A DNA stretch of 64,000 bases from contig NZ_FRAD01000012.1 in the NCBI RefSeq assembly GCF_900142225.1, forward strand, positions 1-64,000, read 5' to 3'. Each line of letters opens with the position of its first letter. Positions within the stretch are counted from its first letter, which is position 1. Origin of the DNA: Hathewaya proteolytica DSM 3090. Its GTDB lineage: Bacteria > Bacillota > Clostridia > Clostridiales > Clostridiaceae. Positions 8,509-17,272 of this stretch are shown here, in pieces. A model generated the notes under the pieces. It was not told the DNA's origin. It saw only the letters and a program-made list of their open reading frames with translations, and did not search any database. A program made the translations under genes and the position numbers.

Positions 8509-8546
8509 AAAAGACAACACCTACTTTTTTGCAGGTGTTGTCTTTT
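8509..8546 (+). terminator. intrinsic terminator after the deacetylase
   Basis: A 14-bp stem, AAAAGACAACACCT (8509-8522) with AGGTGTTGTCTTTT (8533-8546), is followed by CTTTTTCC. It is nearly symmetrical. Confidence 0.88.
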
Positions 8547-8584
8547 CTTTTTCCTTAAATTTCCTAAGTTTGTTATTTTCCTTG

Positions 8585-8640
8585 TTGAAAAAAACTACAA
8601 TGTATTCTATAATATATTTAGTTGCAAAAGATTTGCAACT
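8585..8640 (+). promoter_or_regulatory. promoter with palindromic operator for the exporter at 8667
   Basis: TTGAAA (8585-8590) and TATAAT (8608-8613) are 17 nt apart. Just downstream, at the expected transcription start, is a perfect 9-bp inverted repeat AGTTGCAAA-AGA-TTTGCAACT (8620-8640). This position suits a repressor that blocks initiation. The partner gene is a putative metal exporter, so a metal-responsive regulator is plausible, but none is encoded nearby. Confidence 0.65.
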
Positions 8641-8666
8641 GCATTTATATTTTAAAGGAGAAATTT

Positions 8667-9566
8667 ATGTTTATTATTGATAGTTTTAAAGACGCCTTGA
8701 TGGATACTGTAAAAATGCTGCCTCTATTGATAGCAGTGTTTACTATATTTGAATACTTAGAAATTAAAAATCAGCACAGAGTGGACAGTGCCTTTAAGGT
8801 CTCAAAAAAATATGGACCTATTATCGGAGCTATTCTTGGAGTCATACCTCAATGCGGAATATCCGTTCTGGCAGTTAGTGTATACTCAAAAAATGCCATT
8901 TCCATAGGCACACTTATATCCATATTCATATCCACATCGGATGAAGCAATTCCAATGCTTTTAGCAATGCCTAAATCCGTATCTATGGTTATACCACTAA
9001 TTGCAACAAAATTGATTTTAGGCATAGTTATTGGATACATTGTAGATCTGATTTTCAAAAACAAGGATTACTTCAAAATCAATCCTATTGACAATGTTAA
9101 TTCAGCCCATTGTTGTAATACTTGCTCCTGTGATCATGACCAGCAGAGTGAAAAAACAGCAATAAAACCGTATACAGTTCTAAACAATGCCTTAAAGCGC
9201 ACAGCAACCATATGCATTTACATCATCATAGTTAGTTTTGTCCTCAACCTTATATTTGAACTTAAAGCACTAGACTCTATAATTAAATACAGCAGCTCTA
9301 TGGTTGTTCCACAAATTCTATTTACGTCATTAATTGGACTGATACCTAATTGTGCCACGTCAGTAGCTTTAGTAGATGTATTTTTAAGAGGCGGCATACT
9401 TTTTAGCTCTCTTATAGCGGGATTAAGTTCCAATGCAGGCCTTGGACTTCTTATGCTTTTCAAAGTAAAAAACAATAGAAAAAAAGCAATGCGAATAACA
9501 TTTTTGCTTTATTTTTCCGCACTGCTTTGTGGTTTTGCAACTTATTTGGTTCAATTATTATTGTAG
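8667..9566 (+). CDS. putative ArsP_2-type heavy-metal/arsenic efflux permease
   Basis: An ATG at 8667, 6 nt after AAAGGAG, starts a 299-aa membrane protein with about nine or ten membrane segments in two related halves. Each half carries a similar Pro/Gly/Cys motif: GAILGVIPQCGISVLAVSVY early and SLIGLIPNCATSVALVDVF late. A central soluble loop has clustered Cys and His residues (AHCCNTCSCDHD) suited to metal binding. The layout matches the putative 10-TM heavy-metal exporter (ArsP_2) family, some members of which are called manganese or arsenic efflux proteins. The exported ion is not known. Its stop overlaps the convergent neighbouring gene by 9 nt, with no terminator between them. Confidence 0.7.
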   Translation: MFIIDSFKDALMDTVKMLPLLIAVFTIFEYLEIKNQHRVDSAFKVSKKYGPIIGAILGVIPQCGISVLAVSVYSKNAISIGTLISIFISTSDEAIPMLLAMPKSVSMVIPLIATKLILGIVIGYIVDLIFKNKDYFKINPIDNVNSAHCCNTCSCDHDQQSEKTAIKPYTVLNNALKRTATICIYIIIVSFVLNLIFELKALDSIIKYSSSMVVPQILFTSLIGLIPNCATSVALVDVFLRGGILFSSLIAGLSSNAGLGLLMLFKVKNNRKKAMRITFLLYFSALLCGFATYLVQLLL

Positions 9567-10748
9567 TTTCACATCGTAAACTTTCTCATCTAAGTCAATC
9601 CAAGGCAAAGTCATGCAAGAATTGAGTTTAGGTTTGTACATGTTTACACTTTCATCCTTCATAAACATTTTTAGATTATAGGCTGCATACAAAAATGCGG
9701 CTTTTCTTTTTTCCTGCTTTTTTATCTTTCTCATATTTATAAGACCACAGGCAACTCCTGCAAGGTAGAAAGACGGATTATACAAAACATTTCTAGTATC
9801 TGAAACTACCAACTTTATGTTTTCCCTAAATTTCGGCACCAACTGTCTAAGAAGGGACATGCCTTTACCTCTTGGAATGTCAACTTCATGAATCTTTTCC
9901 GTGACGCATCGGCATATTTTTATCCACAAATCTCTATCAAACTTTGTATCAAATTCCATATAGTCAGATAGAGTTATGGACTCTAAATACCTAACATCGT
10001 GGAATACATTACAGTCCTCGATTACATCACAAAAATCAATGATAATAGGTTTAATTTCCGTTATCATAATATTATTTCCCTGAAAATCTCCATGGGCATA
10101 GGAAGTTAAACAAGTAACCTTTAAATCACCCCATACACCTTCATTGGAGAAATAATAGTAGGGATTTGGAAGAATATCCTCTGTTCCATCTACTGATATC
10201 CACTGTTTTTCTTTGCTTATATTCATTTCATCAAATACACCTACAAGCTTTTCATCCATAAACCTGTAAGAAAGCTCACCTTTGACAATATCAATGGGTG
10301 AGAGAAATTTTTTTGTGTGCTCTTTATTCCATGTAAAAGCAAAGCGAGTTATTTTGGACATGACAGAGTCCTTTATTTCATCTTCATTTATTACCTTATC
10401 TAGGAATGTGTCCACGTTGTAAATATCATCCCCTGCTAAATCGTAAAGATTTGACTGAAGTACACTTCCCCGTATATCCATAGAATAGTTGGCAACCATC
10501 TTTGATATATACTTGTTCATGTTATTCTTTACAGCAACTTCGTAGGCTTTGTTGTATACATTGGTTTCTAAACTACTATCAGTTACCTTAAGAATACCAA
10601 CTCTGTTATCTTGTCCGTACTCTACCATGTAAACGCCTGCACCGGACCTTCCCTTGGTCATGGTCTTTAAAACTTCCACTGGTGCAATTTTGTCCCCATT
10701 TTCATCGCTTTGTCTATTAATTTCATTCAATATCTCTACTAAATTCAT
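9558..10748 (-). CDS. CotS/APH-like kinase-fold protein
   Basis: This 396-aa protein has the aminoglycoside-phosphotransferase kinase fold. The catalytic loop is YAHGDFQGNNIMI and the following metal-binding Asp is in IIDFCDV. The N-terminal part contains a Gly-rich TKGRSGAGVYMVEY loop for ATP. Clostridia carry several such proteins, commonly annotated as CotS-type spore coat kinases, but I cannot separate that from other small-molecule kinases. It starts at an ATG after GAGGAGATAAAT and is followed by no terminator before the convergent exporter gene. It lies downstream of a small unknown gene and a HAD phosphatase, all read leftward. Confidence 0.65.
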   Translation of the reverse strand: MNLVEILNEINRQSDENGDKIAPVEVLKTMTKGRSGAGVYMVEYGQDNRVGILKVTDSSLETNVYNKAYEVAVKNNMNKYISKMVANYSMDIRGSVLQSNLYDLAGDDIYNVDTFLDKVINEDEIKDSVMSKITRFAFTWNKEHTKKFLSPIDIVKGELSYRFMDEKLVGVFDEMNISKEKQWISVDGTEDILPNPYYYFSNEGVWGDLKVTCLTSYAHGDFQGNNIMITEIKPIIIDFCDVIEDCNVFHDVRYLESITLSDYMEFDTKFDRDLWIKICRCVTEKIHEVDIPRGKGMSLLRQLVPKFRENIKLVVSDTRNVLYNPSFYLAGVACGLINMRKIKKQEKRKAAFLYAAYNLKMFMKDESVNMYKPKLNSCMTLPWIDLDEKVYDVKLQ

Positions 10749-10768
10749 ATTTATCTCCTCGTATACAC

Positions 10769-11242
10769 CTAATTTAAAGTTATATCCTGAAGTTTTAACT
10801 TCTTCTCATGATACTCCTTAATTGTACTCTCCATTTCATCTAAAGATTTTATGGCTTCTTTAAACTTTTCAGTGCTATTTTTTATGAAGCTCTTCGGAGA
10901 AAACTCTCTATCCACACATATATCCTCGTATAGAACGCACAAGTTTTCTTTTTCATCTACAAAATACCTAGCACCCCTATTTTTTATATTTAAGCTATTG
11001 GCTACTTCTAAGAGTTCCTCTATTCTAATGTAATCCTTAAAATCAGCTATAACGTATATTGATTGAACTATTGGTTCTTCTGTCATTATAATATTAAAAT
11101 ATTTTTTTCTTTTCCCCAAAGTAAAAGCTCCCTTAAAAAAGCCAATACCATTGCTCATTTCAAATTGATAATTGCCGTGCAATCCGTTTTTTTGCAAATA
11201 ATCTTTAAAGCTTTTTATTCTCTCTTTGTTTCCAATTTCCAT
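10769..11242 (-). CDS. small cytoplasmic protein of unknown function (YbjN-like?)
   Basis: An ATG at 11242, preceded by GGGAGGAATTAAG, starts a protein of about 157 aa without a signal peptide or membrane segment. The central part alternates strands and helices (GFFKGAFTLGKRKKYFNIIM, then VANSLNIKNRGARYFVDEKE), which loosely recalls the YbjN/secretion-chaperone fold. The C-terminus is a charged helix. No catalytic motif is visible. It is spaced 20 nt from the kinase-like gene and 16 nt from the HAD gene, so the three probably form one transcript. Function unknown. Confidence 0.6.
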   Translation of the reverse strand: MEIGNKERIKSFKDYLQKNGLHGNYQFEMSNGIGFFKGAFTLGKRKKYFNIIMTEEPIVQSIYVIADFKDYIRIEELLEVANSLNIKNRGARYFVDEKENLCVLYEDICVDREFSPKSFIKNSTEKFKEAIKSLDEMESTIKEYHEKKLKLQDITLN

Positions 11243-11258
11243 CTTAATTCCTCCCAAG

Positions 11259-12113
11259 CTATTTTTCATAAGTTTTAATATAATCTAAAATATACTTAAC
11301 TACACTGTCTTCTTCGTTGCTGCCTATAACGCAAGTAGCCACCTTTTTTACCAACTCTTTGGCATTGCTCACTGCTACAGCAACATCCCCAATTTTAAAC
11401 ATGGGAAGATCATTTGTATTATCACCAAATACTATGAGCTCTTCACAGTTACTACAATATTTTTCTCTCAAAATCTCTATGGCCTTTGCTTTAGTTGCAA
11501 AAAAATCATTTATAATAAACCAATGCCATCCTGGATAATACTGATCCTCTTCATAATTGTAATTTAATTTTTCTCCATAGAGTTCTTTTATCTCTTTGAC
11601 TATAGGATCTAAATCCTTCTCCTTGCCTATCACTGTAAAAGCTACTATTTTGTCTTCCCTAAGCACACTTTCAAAATCATCTATTTTTGTAAGTCTTTTA
11701 TCCTTTTGTTCAATTTTCGTCAACCTAAGTAGCTCCATGCCTTGGTTTAGTATATTTTTATAATAGAGCTTGTCTCCTGAATTGCAAGTAGATGATATAT
11801 ATGGAGATAATCCACCTTTTTCTACTATGTGAACAATATTTCTGCAAATCTCAGGGTCTATATTGTTGATTTGAAGATGTTCCCCTGTTTCATAATCCGT
11901 TATGTAGGCACCGTTATTTTCCACTATGGGTAGTTTAAAGTGGATTTCTCCTAAAACGTATTTTATGGAATTCAATCCCCTTGCTGAAGCCACTGTAAAC
12001 TCTGACGAATCATTTTCTAATATACTAATTATGCCATTCCTCGAAAACGAAGACAATGTGGCGTCATTTTTAAGTAGTGTACCATCAAGATCTGTGACAT
12101 ATAATTTTCCCAT
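11259..12113 (-). CDS. HAD-superfamily phosphatase (Cof type)
   Basis: This 284-aa cytoplasmic hydrolase has HAD motif I DLDGTLL at residues 8-14, motif II VASARG, a conserved Lys in the C2 cap region, and motif III FGDNTNDLPMF. The large insertion between motifs II and III is the Cof/IIB cap that sets substrate choice. Relatives dephosphorylate sugar phosphates, FMN or PLP. It seems to be the first gene of the leftward unit 12113-9558. Confidence 0.88.
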   Translation of the reverse strand: MGKLYVTDLDGTLLKNDATLSSFSRNGIISILENDSSEFTVASARGLNSIKYVLGEIHFKLPIVENNGAYITDYETGEHLQINNIDPEICRNIVHIVEKGGLSPYISSTCNSGDKLYYKNILNQGMELLRLTKIEQKDKRLTKIDDFESVLREDKIVAFTVIGKEKDLDPIVKEIKELYGEKLNYNYEEDQYYPGWHWFIINDFFATKAKAIEILREKYCSNCEELIVFGDNTNDLPMFKIGDVAVAVSNAKELVKKVATCVIGSNEEDSVVKYILDYIKTYEK

Positions 12114-12335
12114 ATACCCATATCCACCTTTCCCTGCAGTGTTGTATTCAATATTACATACTAATTATATCATATTTATAGCTCAATACATCTGTTATTG
12201 CTGCAATATCTCCATGATTGTTAGAAGCACTGCAAGATTTATATAATTTACAAATTCTCTTTTATAAATCCTTTATTTCTGTTAAACTTATTATGAAACT
12301 TTTTTAAAACAATATGGAACAAGGGTGGGATATCT

Positions 12336-13097
12336 ATGACAATATTTTTACTATGTGTAGTGGGGTTTATTGCTGCTTTTGTAGATTCCATAGCTGGCGG
12401 AGGCGGAATTCTAAGTTTACCTGCATTTTTAATGACAGGAATTCCAGCCCACAAAGCTCTAGGAACTAACAAATTTTGTGCCACATCTGGCTCTCTTACA
12501 AGTTCATTAAAATTCATAAAAGAAAGAAAAGTGGACTTCTCTATTTTAAAATACTTAATTCCGTTTACTTTTATGGGGGCAGCTCTAGGAGTAACTGCAG
12601 TTTCGTACATACCATCAGATTTTTTAAAACCACTTATACTTATCTTAATTATTTTTATTGGTGTATACACGATTTTTTCAAAAAATCTGGGCCAAATAAA
12701 TAAAAACCTTGAACTAACAAAAAAAAGAATTACTATAGGTATTTTATTCGCATTTATTATTGGATTTTACGATGGTTTTTTTGGGCCTGGCACTGGTTCC
12801 TTCCTTGTGTTTGGGTTAATAAAAATTTTTGGTGAAGATTTCACCATAGCCACCGGTAACGCCAAGGTTCTGAACTTTGTCAGCAATGTATGTTCCTTTA
12901 TATTATTTGCCATAAAGGGACAAATACTGTACACCTATGCCATACCAGTGGCCATCTTTATGATGATGGGTGCACACCTAGGCAGTAAGCTAGCCATAAA
13001 AAACGGTGCAAAATTTATAAAGCCTATCTTTGTAACCATGTCCATGGCTGTGGCTATAAAGCTTGTATATCCATTCATTGAAAATATTTTCAAATAA
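12336..13097 (+). CDS. TauE/SafE (TSUP) family permease
   Basis: This 253-aa membrane protein has about eight segments in two repeats. Each repeat starts with the family motif: DSIAGGGGILSLPAFLMTG and ALGTNKFCATSGS early, GFYDGFFGPGTGSFLVFG and ATGNAKVLNFVSN late. Members move sulfite, sulfoacetate, thiosulfate or other small organic anions. It starts at an ATG 6 nt after GGTGGG and stands alone on the plus strand between leftward genes. The substrate is unknown. Confidence 0.9.
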   Translation: MTIFLLCVVGFIAAFVDSIAGGGGILSLPAFLMTGIPAHKALGTNKFCATSGSLTSSLKFIKERKVDFSILKYLIPFTFMGAALGVTAVSYIPSDFLKPLILILIIFIGVYTIFSKNLGQINKNLELTKKRITIGILFAFIIGFYDGFFGPGTGSFLVFGLIKIFGEDFTIATGNAKVLNFVSNVCSFILFAIKGQILYTYAIPVAIFMMMGAHLGSKLAIKNGAKFIKPIFVTMSMAVAIKLVYPFIENIFK

Positions 13098-13126
13098 AAA
13101 AAAGAGGGAATAACTCCCTCTTTTTT
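13095..13126 (+). terminator. bidirectional terminator between convergent genes
   Basis: AAAAAAAGAGGGA (13098-13110) pairs with TCCCTCTTTTTT (13115-13126), with A and T runs on both sides. It can stop the plus-strand permease transcript, and it abuts the stop codon of the leftward AcoX-like gene. Confidence 0.85.
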
Positions 13127-14237
13127 ATTGAATCTTATACATCATCTCTTGTCCGTAGCCGATTATGACCCTTATATACCCTTTCATAAGATTATCCACT
13201 GTTTCGTCTCCAGTATCTACGTAGAAAGGCTGAAATTTGAGTTCTCTTATTTTTCCTTCTGTAGCAAGTACTATAATGTTTTCTTTGCCAACGGTTGATA
13301 TTACTTTGTGACTTAGCTGATGGTTTCCTCTCCCAAAAAGAAAGCCCTGTCCACCAATAGGAGTTATTACAATTTTGCACATATTTGTCTTTACTATTTT
13401 TAGAATGTCCTTTTCTGTGGCATCATTCATAACAAGCTTTTTATTCCTTATTATATCAACGCCTAGCAGTGTATTTTCAAGTCCTAAATTTCTCATTATA
13501 GGTTCTGTAGTAGATCCTGGCCCCAAAATATACACAAGATCATCTACCATGTTATCAATTATATACTGTGCTGCTGCCTCCTTGGCCACCTTGTCCGAAA
13601 GTGGTGTAGGCGCTTTTTTATTTTGACACAATTTTTCTTCGTCAGGTATATTTAAATAGCCATATAATTTTGTCCTTACTATATTTTGTCTAAAGGCATC
13701 TTCATCTATATCCATTACTTCCACTTCTTTAACCTTTACAACCCTTCCACTTATATAATCTGCAGCCAATTTCCCAGCCATGGAAGGATTAATGGCATAT
13801 ACGGGGGAATGAATTTTTACACCGGCTGGCACTCCAATGACAACACCCTTACCTTTAGTAGCTTTGTATACATCCCTTGCTGTGCCATCTCCACCTGCAA
13901 AAATAATTAAATCCACACCTTCCTCGAGTAACCTTTCAGCTGCTAATATGGTATGATCCTCTCTTGTGATTTTATCGTGAATTTCAAAAACCACTTTATA
14001 ATTGAAATTAAGAGCCTTAGCTTGGTTTTCTCCCATGTCTCCAGAACAAGTTAAAAATTCCACTTCATCTTTCAAAGGAATTATTTCCTCTAGAGCTCTT
14101 ACCATTTTACCAGGAGCTTTTCTCTCTGCACCTAGTTCTATAGCCTTTTTTAGTATACGCTCACCATCCGTACCCTTAAGTGCAACAGTTCCTCCCATGC
14201 CAGCTATGGGGTTTACTATAAGTCCCACTCTCTTCAA
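13125..14237 (-). CDS. AcoX / ATP-NAD-kinase-like protein
   Basis: This 370-aa cytoplasmic protein belongs to the ATP-NAD kinase/AcoX family. The N-terminus is GLIVNPIAGMGG, the nucleotide-binding motif FAGGDGTARDV is present, and TPIGGQGFLFGRGNHQLS lies near the C-terminus. It starts at a TTG, 6 nt after GGGTG. It is longer than housekeeping NAD kinases (about 260-300 aa) and is the last gene of an operon with a short-chain dehydrogenase and two glycine-dehydrogenase-like subunits. AcoX proteins are found beside acetoin or other catabolic genes and their reaction is not settled. Here a role linked to the NAD(P) supply or product of the operon is inference. Confidence 0.8.
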   Translation of the reverse strand: MKRVGLIVNPIAGMGGTVALKGTDGERILKKAIELGAERKAPGKMVRALEEIIPLKDEVEFLTCSGDMGENQAKALNFNYKVVFEIHDKITREDHTILAAERLLEEGVDLIIFAGGDGTARDVYKATKGKGVVIGVPAGVKIHSPVYAINPSMAGKLAADYISGRVVKVKEVEVMDIDEDAFRQNIVRTKLYGYLNIPDEEKLCQNKKAPTPLSDKVAKEAAAQYIIDNMVDDLVYILGPGSTTEPIMRNLGLENTLLGVDIIRNKKLVMNDATEKDILKIVKTNMCKIVITPIGGQGFLFGRGNHQLSHKVISTVGKENIIVLATEGKIRELKFQPFYVDTGDETVDNLMKGYIRVIIGYGQEMMYKIQ

Positions 14238-14255
14238 ATTAACACACCCTTAAAT

Positions 14256-15815
14256 CTATTTTTCTGCTTTCTTTAAATAGCTTCTCCAAGTTATTGCCCA
14301 TTGATCCTTGTCGTCTAAGCTGGATTCATCCAACCTGTGTATAGTGCTTGCATGTGGTGCATTTAAAACTGTATCAGGCTCTGTATATGCTTCTTCAAAT
14401 ATGCTCTCTAAAGCTTGTATATATTCATCCATATCTGCTTTAGAAGGTGTTTCCGTAGGCTCCAAAGTCATTGGCTCTGGAATATAATATGGGTGATGAC
14501 TTGTCCAGTAATGCATGCCAAAATCCATCATTCTTCTCTGAACATCTTCGGTGCCTACACCGGTGTCATTCTTCATTTTTTCTAAACTATATCTAACTTG
14601 CTCTATTCTCTGCTTTCCTTCTATATATGGTGCTCCAACTGCTTTGTGTTCCATGAGCTTTTTGAACATATAATTGTTATTTAACACAGCTACTTTTGCC
14701 ACTTCATATAGACCCTCTGCTCCAAGACTTGCCATCCATGCATATGCCTTTAAAATAACTTGTGCAACCCCAGCAAAGCTTCTTACCTTTCCAATGCTAT
14801 TTTCTATATTGTAGTTTAAGAAATATTTTTCTCCATCAAAATCCACCAAAGGTGCTGGCAAAAATGTTCGTATCTCATCTCTTACACCTAAGGCACCGCA
14901 GGCAGGTCCTCCACAGCCATGAGGAGCTGAAAAGGTTTTGTGAAGATTAAAGAAGCACATATCAAATCCCGCCTCTTTAGCCCTAGTTACCCCAAGCAAA
15001 CCATTGGCATTGGCCTGATCATAACAGCACAGTCCACCATGGGAATGCACAAGATCTGTAAATTCCTTTACCCTAGGATTGAATACACCAGTATCCTCTG
15101 GGTTTGCCACTATAAAAGCTGCCGTTTTGTGAGATACAGCATTTTTAAAGGCTTCAAAATCTGGATAACCATTTTCATCAGGGAATATTTTTATTATCTT
15201 ATATCCTTTAACAGCAGGAGCTGCTGCATCTGATGGATGAGAGTATATAGTAGTTATTATCTCATCTCGTGTGTCACCTTCACCATTTTTATCATGGTAA
15301 GCTCTCACCAAGGATGCCATGGCAAATATAGCTTGGCTACCACCACTAGGCTGGAAGGTGAATCTATCCATGCCGGAAATTTCTTTCATATACTGTTCTG
15401 TTTTGTACATTATTTCCAATATACCTTGAGCTGTTGACACATCTTGAAGAGGATGCATCTCAGTCATCTCTGGCATTCTTGCTAGTTTTTCATTGATTTT
15501 AGGACTATACTTCATGGTACAAGTACCCTGTCCAATTTCCACATTTAAGTCAGCTCCCATGGTTTCCTGAGAGAGTCTTAGATAATGCCTTAAAACTCTG
15601 TGCTGGGCAACTTCCGGAAGATTTATTTCATCTTTTCTTATCATAGAATCCGGAACAATGCCTATTCCATCGCCAACTTCCTTTACAACTTCCTCTGAAG
15701 CTCTTGGAGGTATCACTCCTCTTTCGCCCTTAGTGGAAAGTTGAAAAATAACTGGTTCATTCCACTTTGCTTGATGAAATTTTCTATTTTTAAATTCTCT
15801 ATTTATAACCTTCAT
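14256..15815 (-). CDS. gcvPB: divergent glycine dehydrogenase subunit 2 (GcvPB-like, PLP)
   Basis: This 519-aa protein is related to the PLP-binding subunit of the split P-protein, which decarboxylates glycine and passes the aminomethyl group to lipoyl-GcvH. The Schiff-base lysine is K293 in FFNLHKTFSAPHG. Residues around the active site differ from my recollection of canonical GcvPB: GQGTCTMKYSPK (95-106) where PLGSCTMKYNPK is usual, YSHPSDAAAP (191-200) where the AHGTNPASA loop is usual, and HGCGGPACGALGV where HGGGGPGAGPVGV is usual. It follows the GcvPA-like gene by 25 nt. No gcvT or gcvH is in the operon, so the substrate may not be glycine. The symbol marks homology only. Confidence 0.8.
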   Translation of the reverse strand: MKVINREFKNRKFHQAKWNEPVIFQLSTKGERGVIPPRASEEVVKEVGDGIGIVPDSMIRKDEINLPEVAQHRVLRHYLRLSQETMGADLNVEIGQGTCTMKYSPKINEKLARMPEMTEMHPLQDVSTAQGILEIMYKTEQYMKEISGMDRFTFQPSGGSQAIFAMASLVRAYHDKNGEGDTRDEIITTIYSHPSDAAAPAVKGYKIIKIFPDENGYPDFEAFKNAVSHKTAAFIVANPEDTGVFNPRVKEFTDLVHSHGGLCCYDQANANGLLGVTRAKEAGFDMCFFNLHKTFSAPHGCGGPACGALGVRDEIRTFLPAPLVDFDGEKYFLNYNIENSIGKVRSFAGVAQVILKAYAWMASLGAEGLYEVAKVAVLNNNYMFKKLMEHKAVGAPYIEGKQRIEQVRYSLEKMKNDTGVGTEDVQRRMMDFGMHYWTSHHPYYIPEPMTLEPTETPSKADMDEYIQALESIFEEAYTEPDTVLNAPHASTIHRLDESSLDDKDQWAITWRSYLKKAEK

Positions 15816-15840
15816 GTTCTATTTCCTCCCTTTCATCAAC

Positions 15841-17241
15841 TTATGCCAATATGGATTTAAGAGCATCCACAAGGGTATCTATTTGTTCCTTGGTGTGAAT
15901 TTCTGTAACACAGTACAGTGCACTTTCACCTAACTCTGGATAATCCTTAGATAGATCCTTGCCTCCAAAAATATGTTTCTCTAAAAGCTTCTTGTTAATG
16001 TGCTCCACTGTTTTTCCTGTATCATTGAAATCCACCACAAATTCTTTGAAGAAAGCAGATTTGAATACATTTACCTTTACACCTTTTATTTCTCCAATTT
16101 TCTTTGAAGCATACTGTGATTTTTGCATTATAGTTTGTCCGATTTCTCTCATACCCTTAGGTCCCATAAGAGATAGGTATACAGCAGCTGTGATACCAAG
16201 CAACGCTGCTTGCGTTCCAACATATTCCTTTCCCTGTTCTCTTAAGTGTCCAAAAGAAGTTCTATCGTAGGCTACATCACCAAATCCATACTCACCTTTA
16301 ACGGTTGTAGGTGCTATTCCAAATAATCTAGAAGGGTACTCCATAACAAATTTTTCTTCATCATGAGTGGCAATATATCCACATTGTCCACCACCATAGT
16401 TCATGTGGTTACCAAGGCACTGCACATCTCCTACCACTATATCTGCACCATACTGACCTGGAGGAGTAAGCACTCCAAGGGAAATGGAATCTACTCCAAC
16501 AATACTTATAGCACCGTGGTCATGGGCTATCTTTGATATTTCCATACCTTGAGTTTCTATAATACCTAAAGCTGACGGATTTTCAATGTACACAGCACAG
16601 GTTTTATCCGTTATTTTATTTTTTAGGTCTTCTAAATCAAGATTCCCAGTTTCCTCATCATAATCCACAAATACAAGTTCCACTGTTGGATTGCAGTAAT
16701 TTTTCATTACTTTGTATCTATCCATATTCATGGTTTTAGGCACAAGAGCCTCATATCTTCCAGTTATCCTGGAAGCCATTCGAATAGCTGTAGAAGCGGC
16801 CTGATCCCAATCGAAGGTTGGCACATTAGACACATCCATATCCACAAGTTCAGCTATCAAACTTTCAAATTCGAACAAAGACTGGAATCTTCCATGATCA
16901 TTATAGGGCTCCCCACCGTAAGCTGTTAGAAATTCTGATCTTGTATTTATTTCATCACAAATAGCTGGCACATAATGCTGATAGCATCCATAGCCAAGGA
17001 AGTTTATATTTTTCTCACAGTTTGAGTTCTTTTTTAGTATTCCTTCAACGTGAGTTTTTAAATCCTGCTCTGAAACTAAGGGTTCTGGAAGGTTCATTTT
17101 CCTTTTTAGTCTTATTTCCTCTGGTACTTCCTCATGAAGTTGTTCTAAATTATTTAACCCTATTTCCTTTAACATTTCATCCTGTACTTCAATATTTGAA
17201 TTAGGTATATATGGATGACAATTAATATTTTTCATAGTCAT
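15841..17241 (-). CDS. gcvPA: divergent glycine dehydrogenase subunit 1 (GcvPA-like)
   Basis: This 466-aa protein is homologous to the non-PLP-lysine subunit of the split glycine dehydrogenase. An ATG at 17241, 6 nt after GGAGGG, is preferred to upstream starts that would run into the preceding gene. The family core is recognisable (FLGYGCYQHYVPAI at 81-94, RSEFLTAY at 101-108), but the following conserved loop is changed: GGEPYNDHGRFQS replaces the usual TPYQPEISQG. FDWDQAAST (143-151) stands where YDGATA-type residues are normal. It pairs with the GcvPB-like gene. The changes fall in substrate- and cofactor-facing loops of the known P-protein, so altered specificity is plausible but unproven. 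Confidence 0.78.
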   Translation of the reverse strand: MTMKNINCHPYIPNSNIEVQDEMLKEIGLNNLEQLHEEVPEEIRLKRKMNLPEPLVSEQDLKTHVEGILKKNSNCEKNINFLGYGCYQHYVPAICDEINTRSEFLTAYGGEPYNDHGRFQSLFEFESLIAELVDMDVSNVPTFDWDQAASTAIRMASRITGRYEALVPKTMNMDRYKVMKNYCNPTVELVFVDYDEETGNLDLEDLKNKITDKTCAVYIENPSALGIIETQGMEISKIAHDHGAISIVGVDSISLGVLTPPGQYGADIVVGDVQCLGNHMNYGGGQCGYIATHDEEKFVMEYPSRLFGIAPTTVKGEYGFGDVAYDRTSFGHLREQGKEYVGTQAALLGITAAVYLSLMGPKGMREIGQTIMQKSQYASKKIGEIKGVKVNVFKSAFFKEFVVDFNDTGKTVEHINKKLLEKHIFGGKDLSKDYPELGESALYCVTEIHTKEQIDTLVDALKSILA

Positions 17242-17272
17242 AACATTCCCTCCTTGTAAAATTATAAGATTG

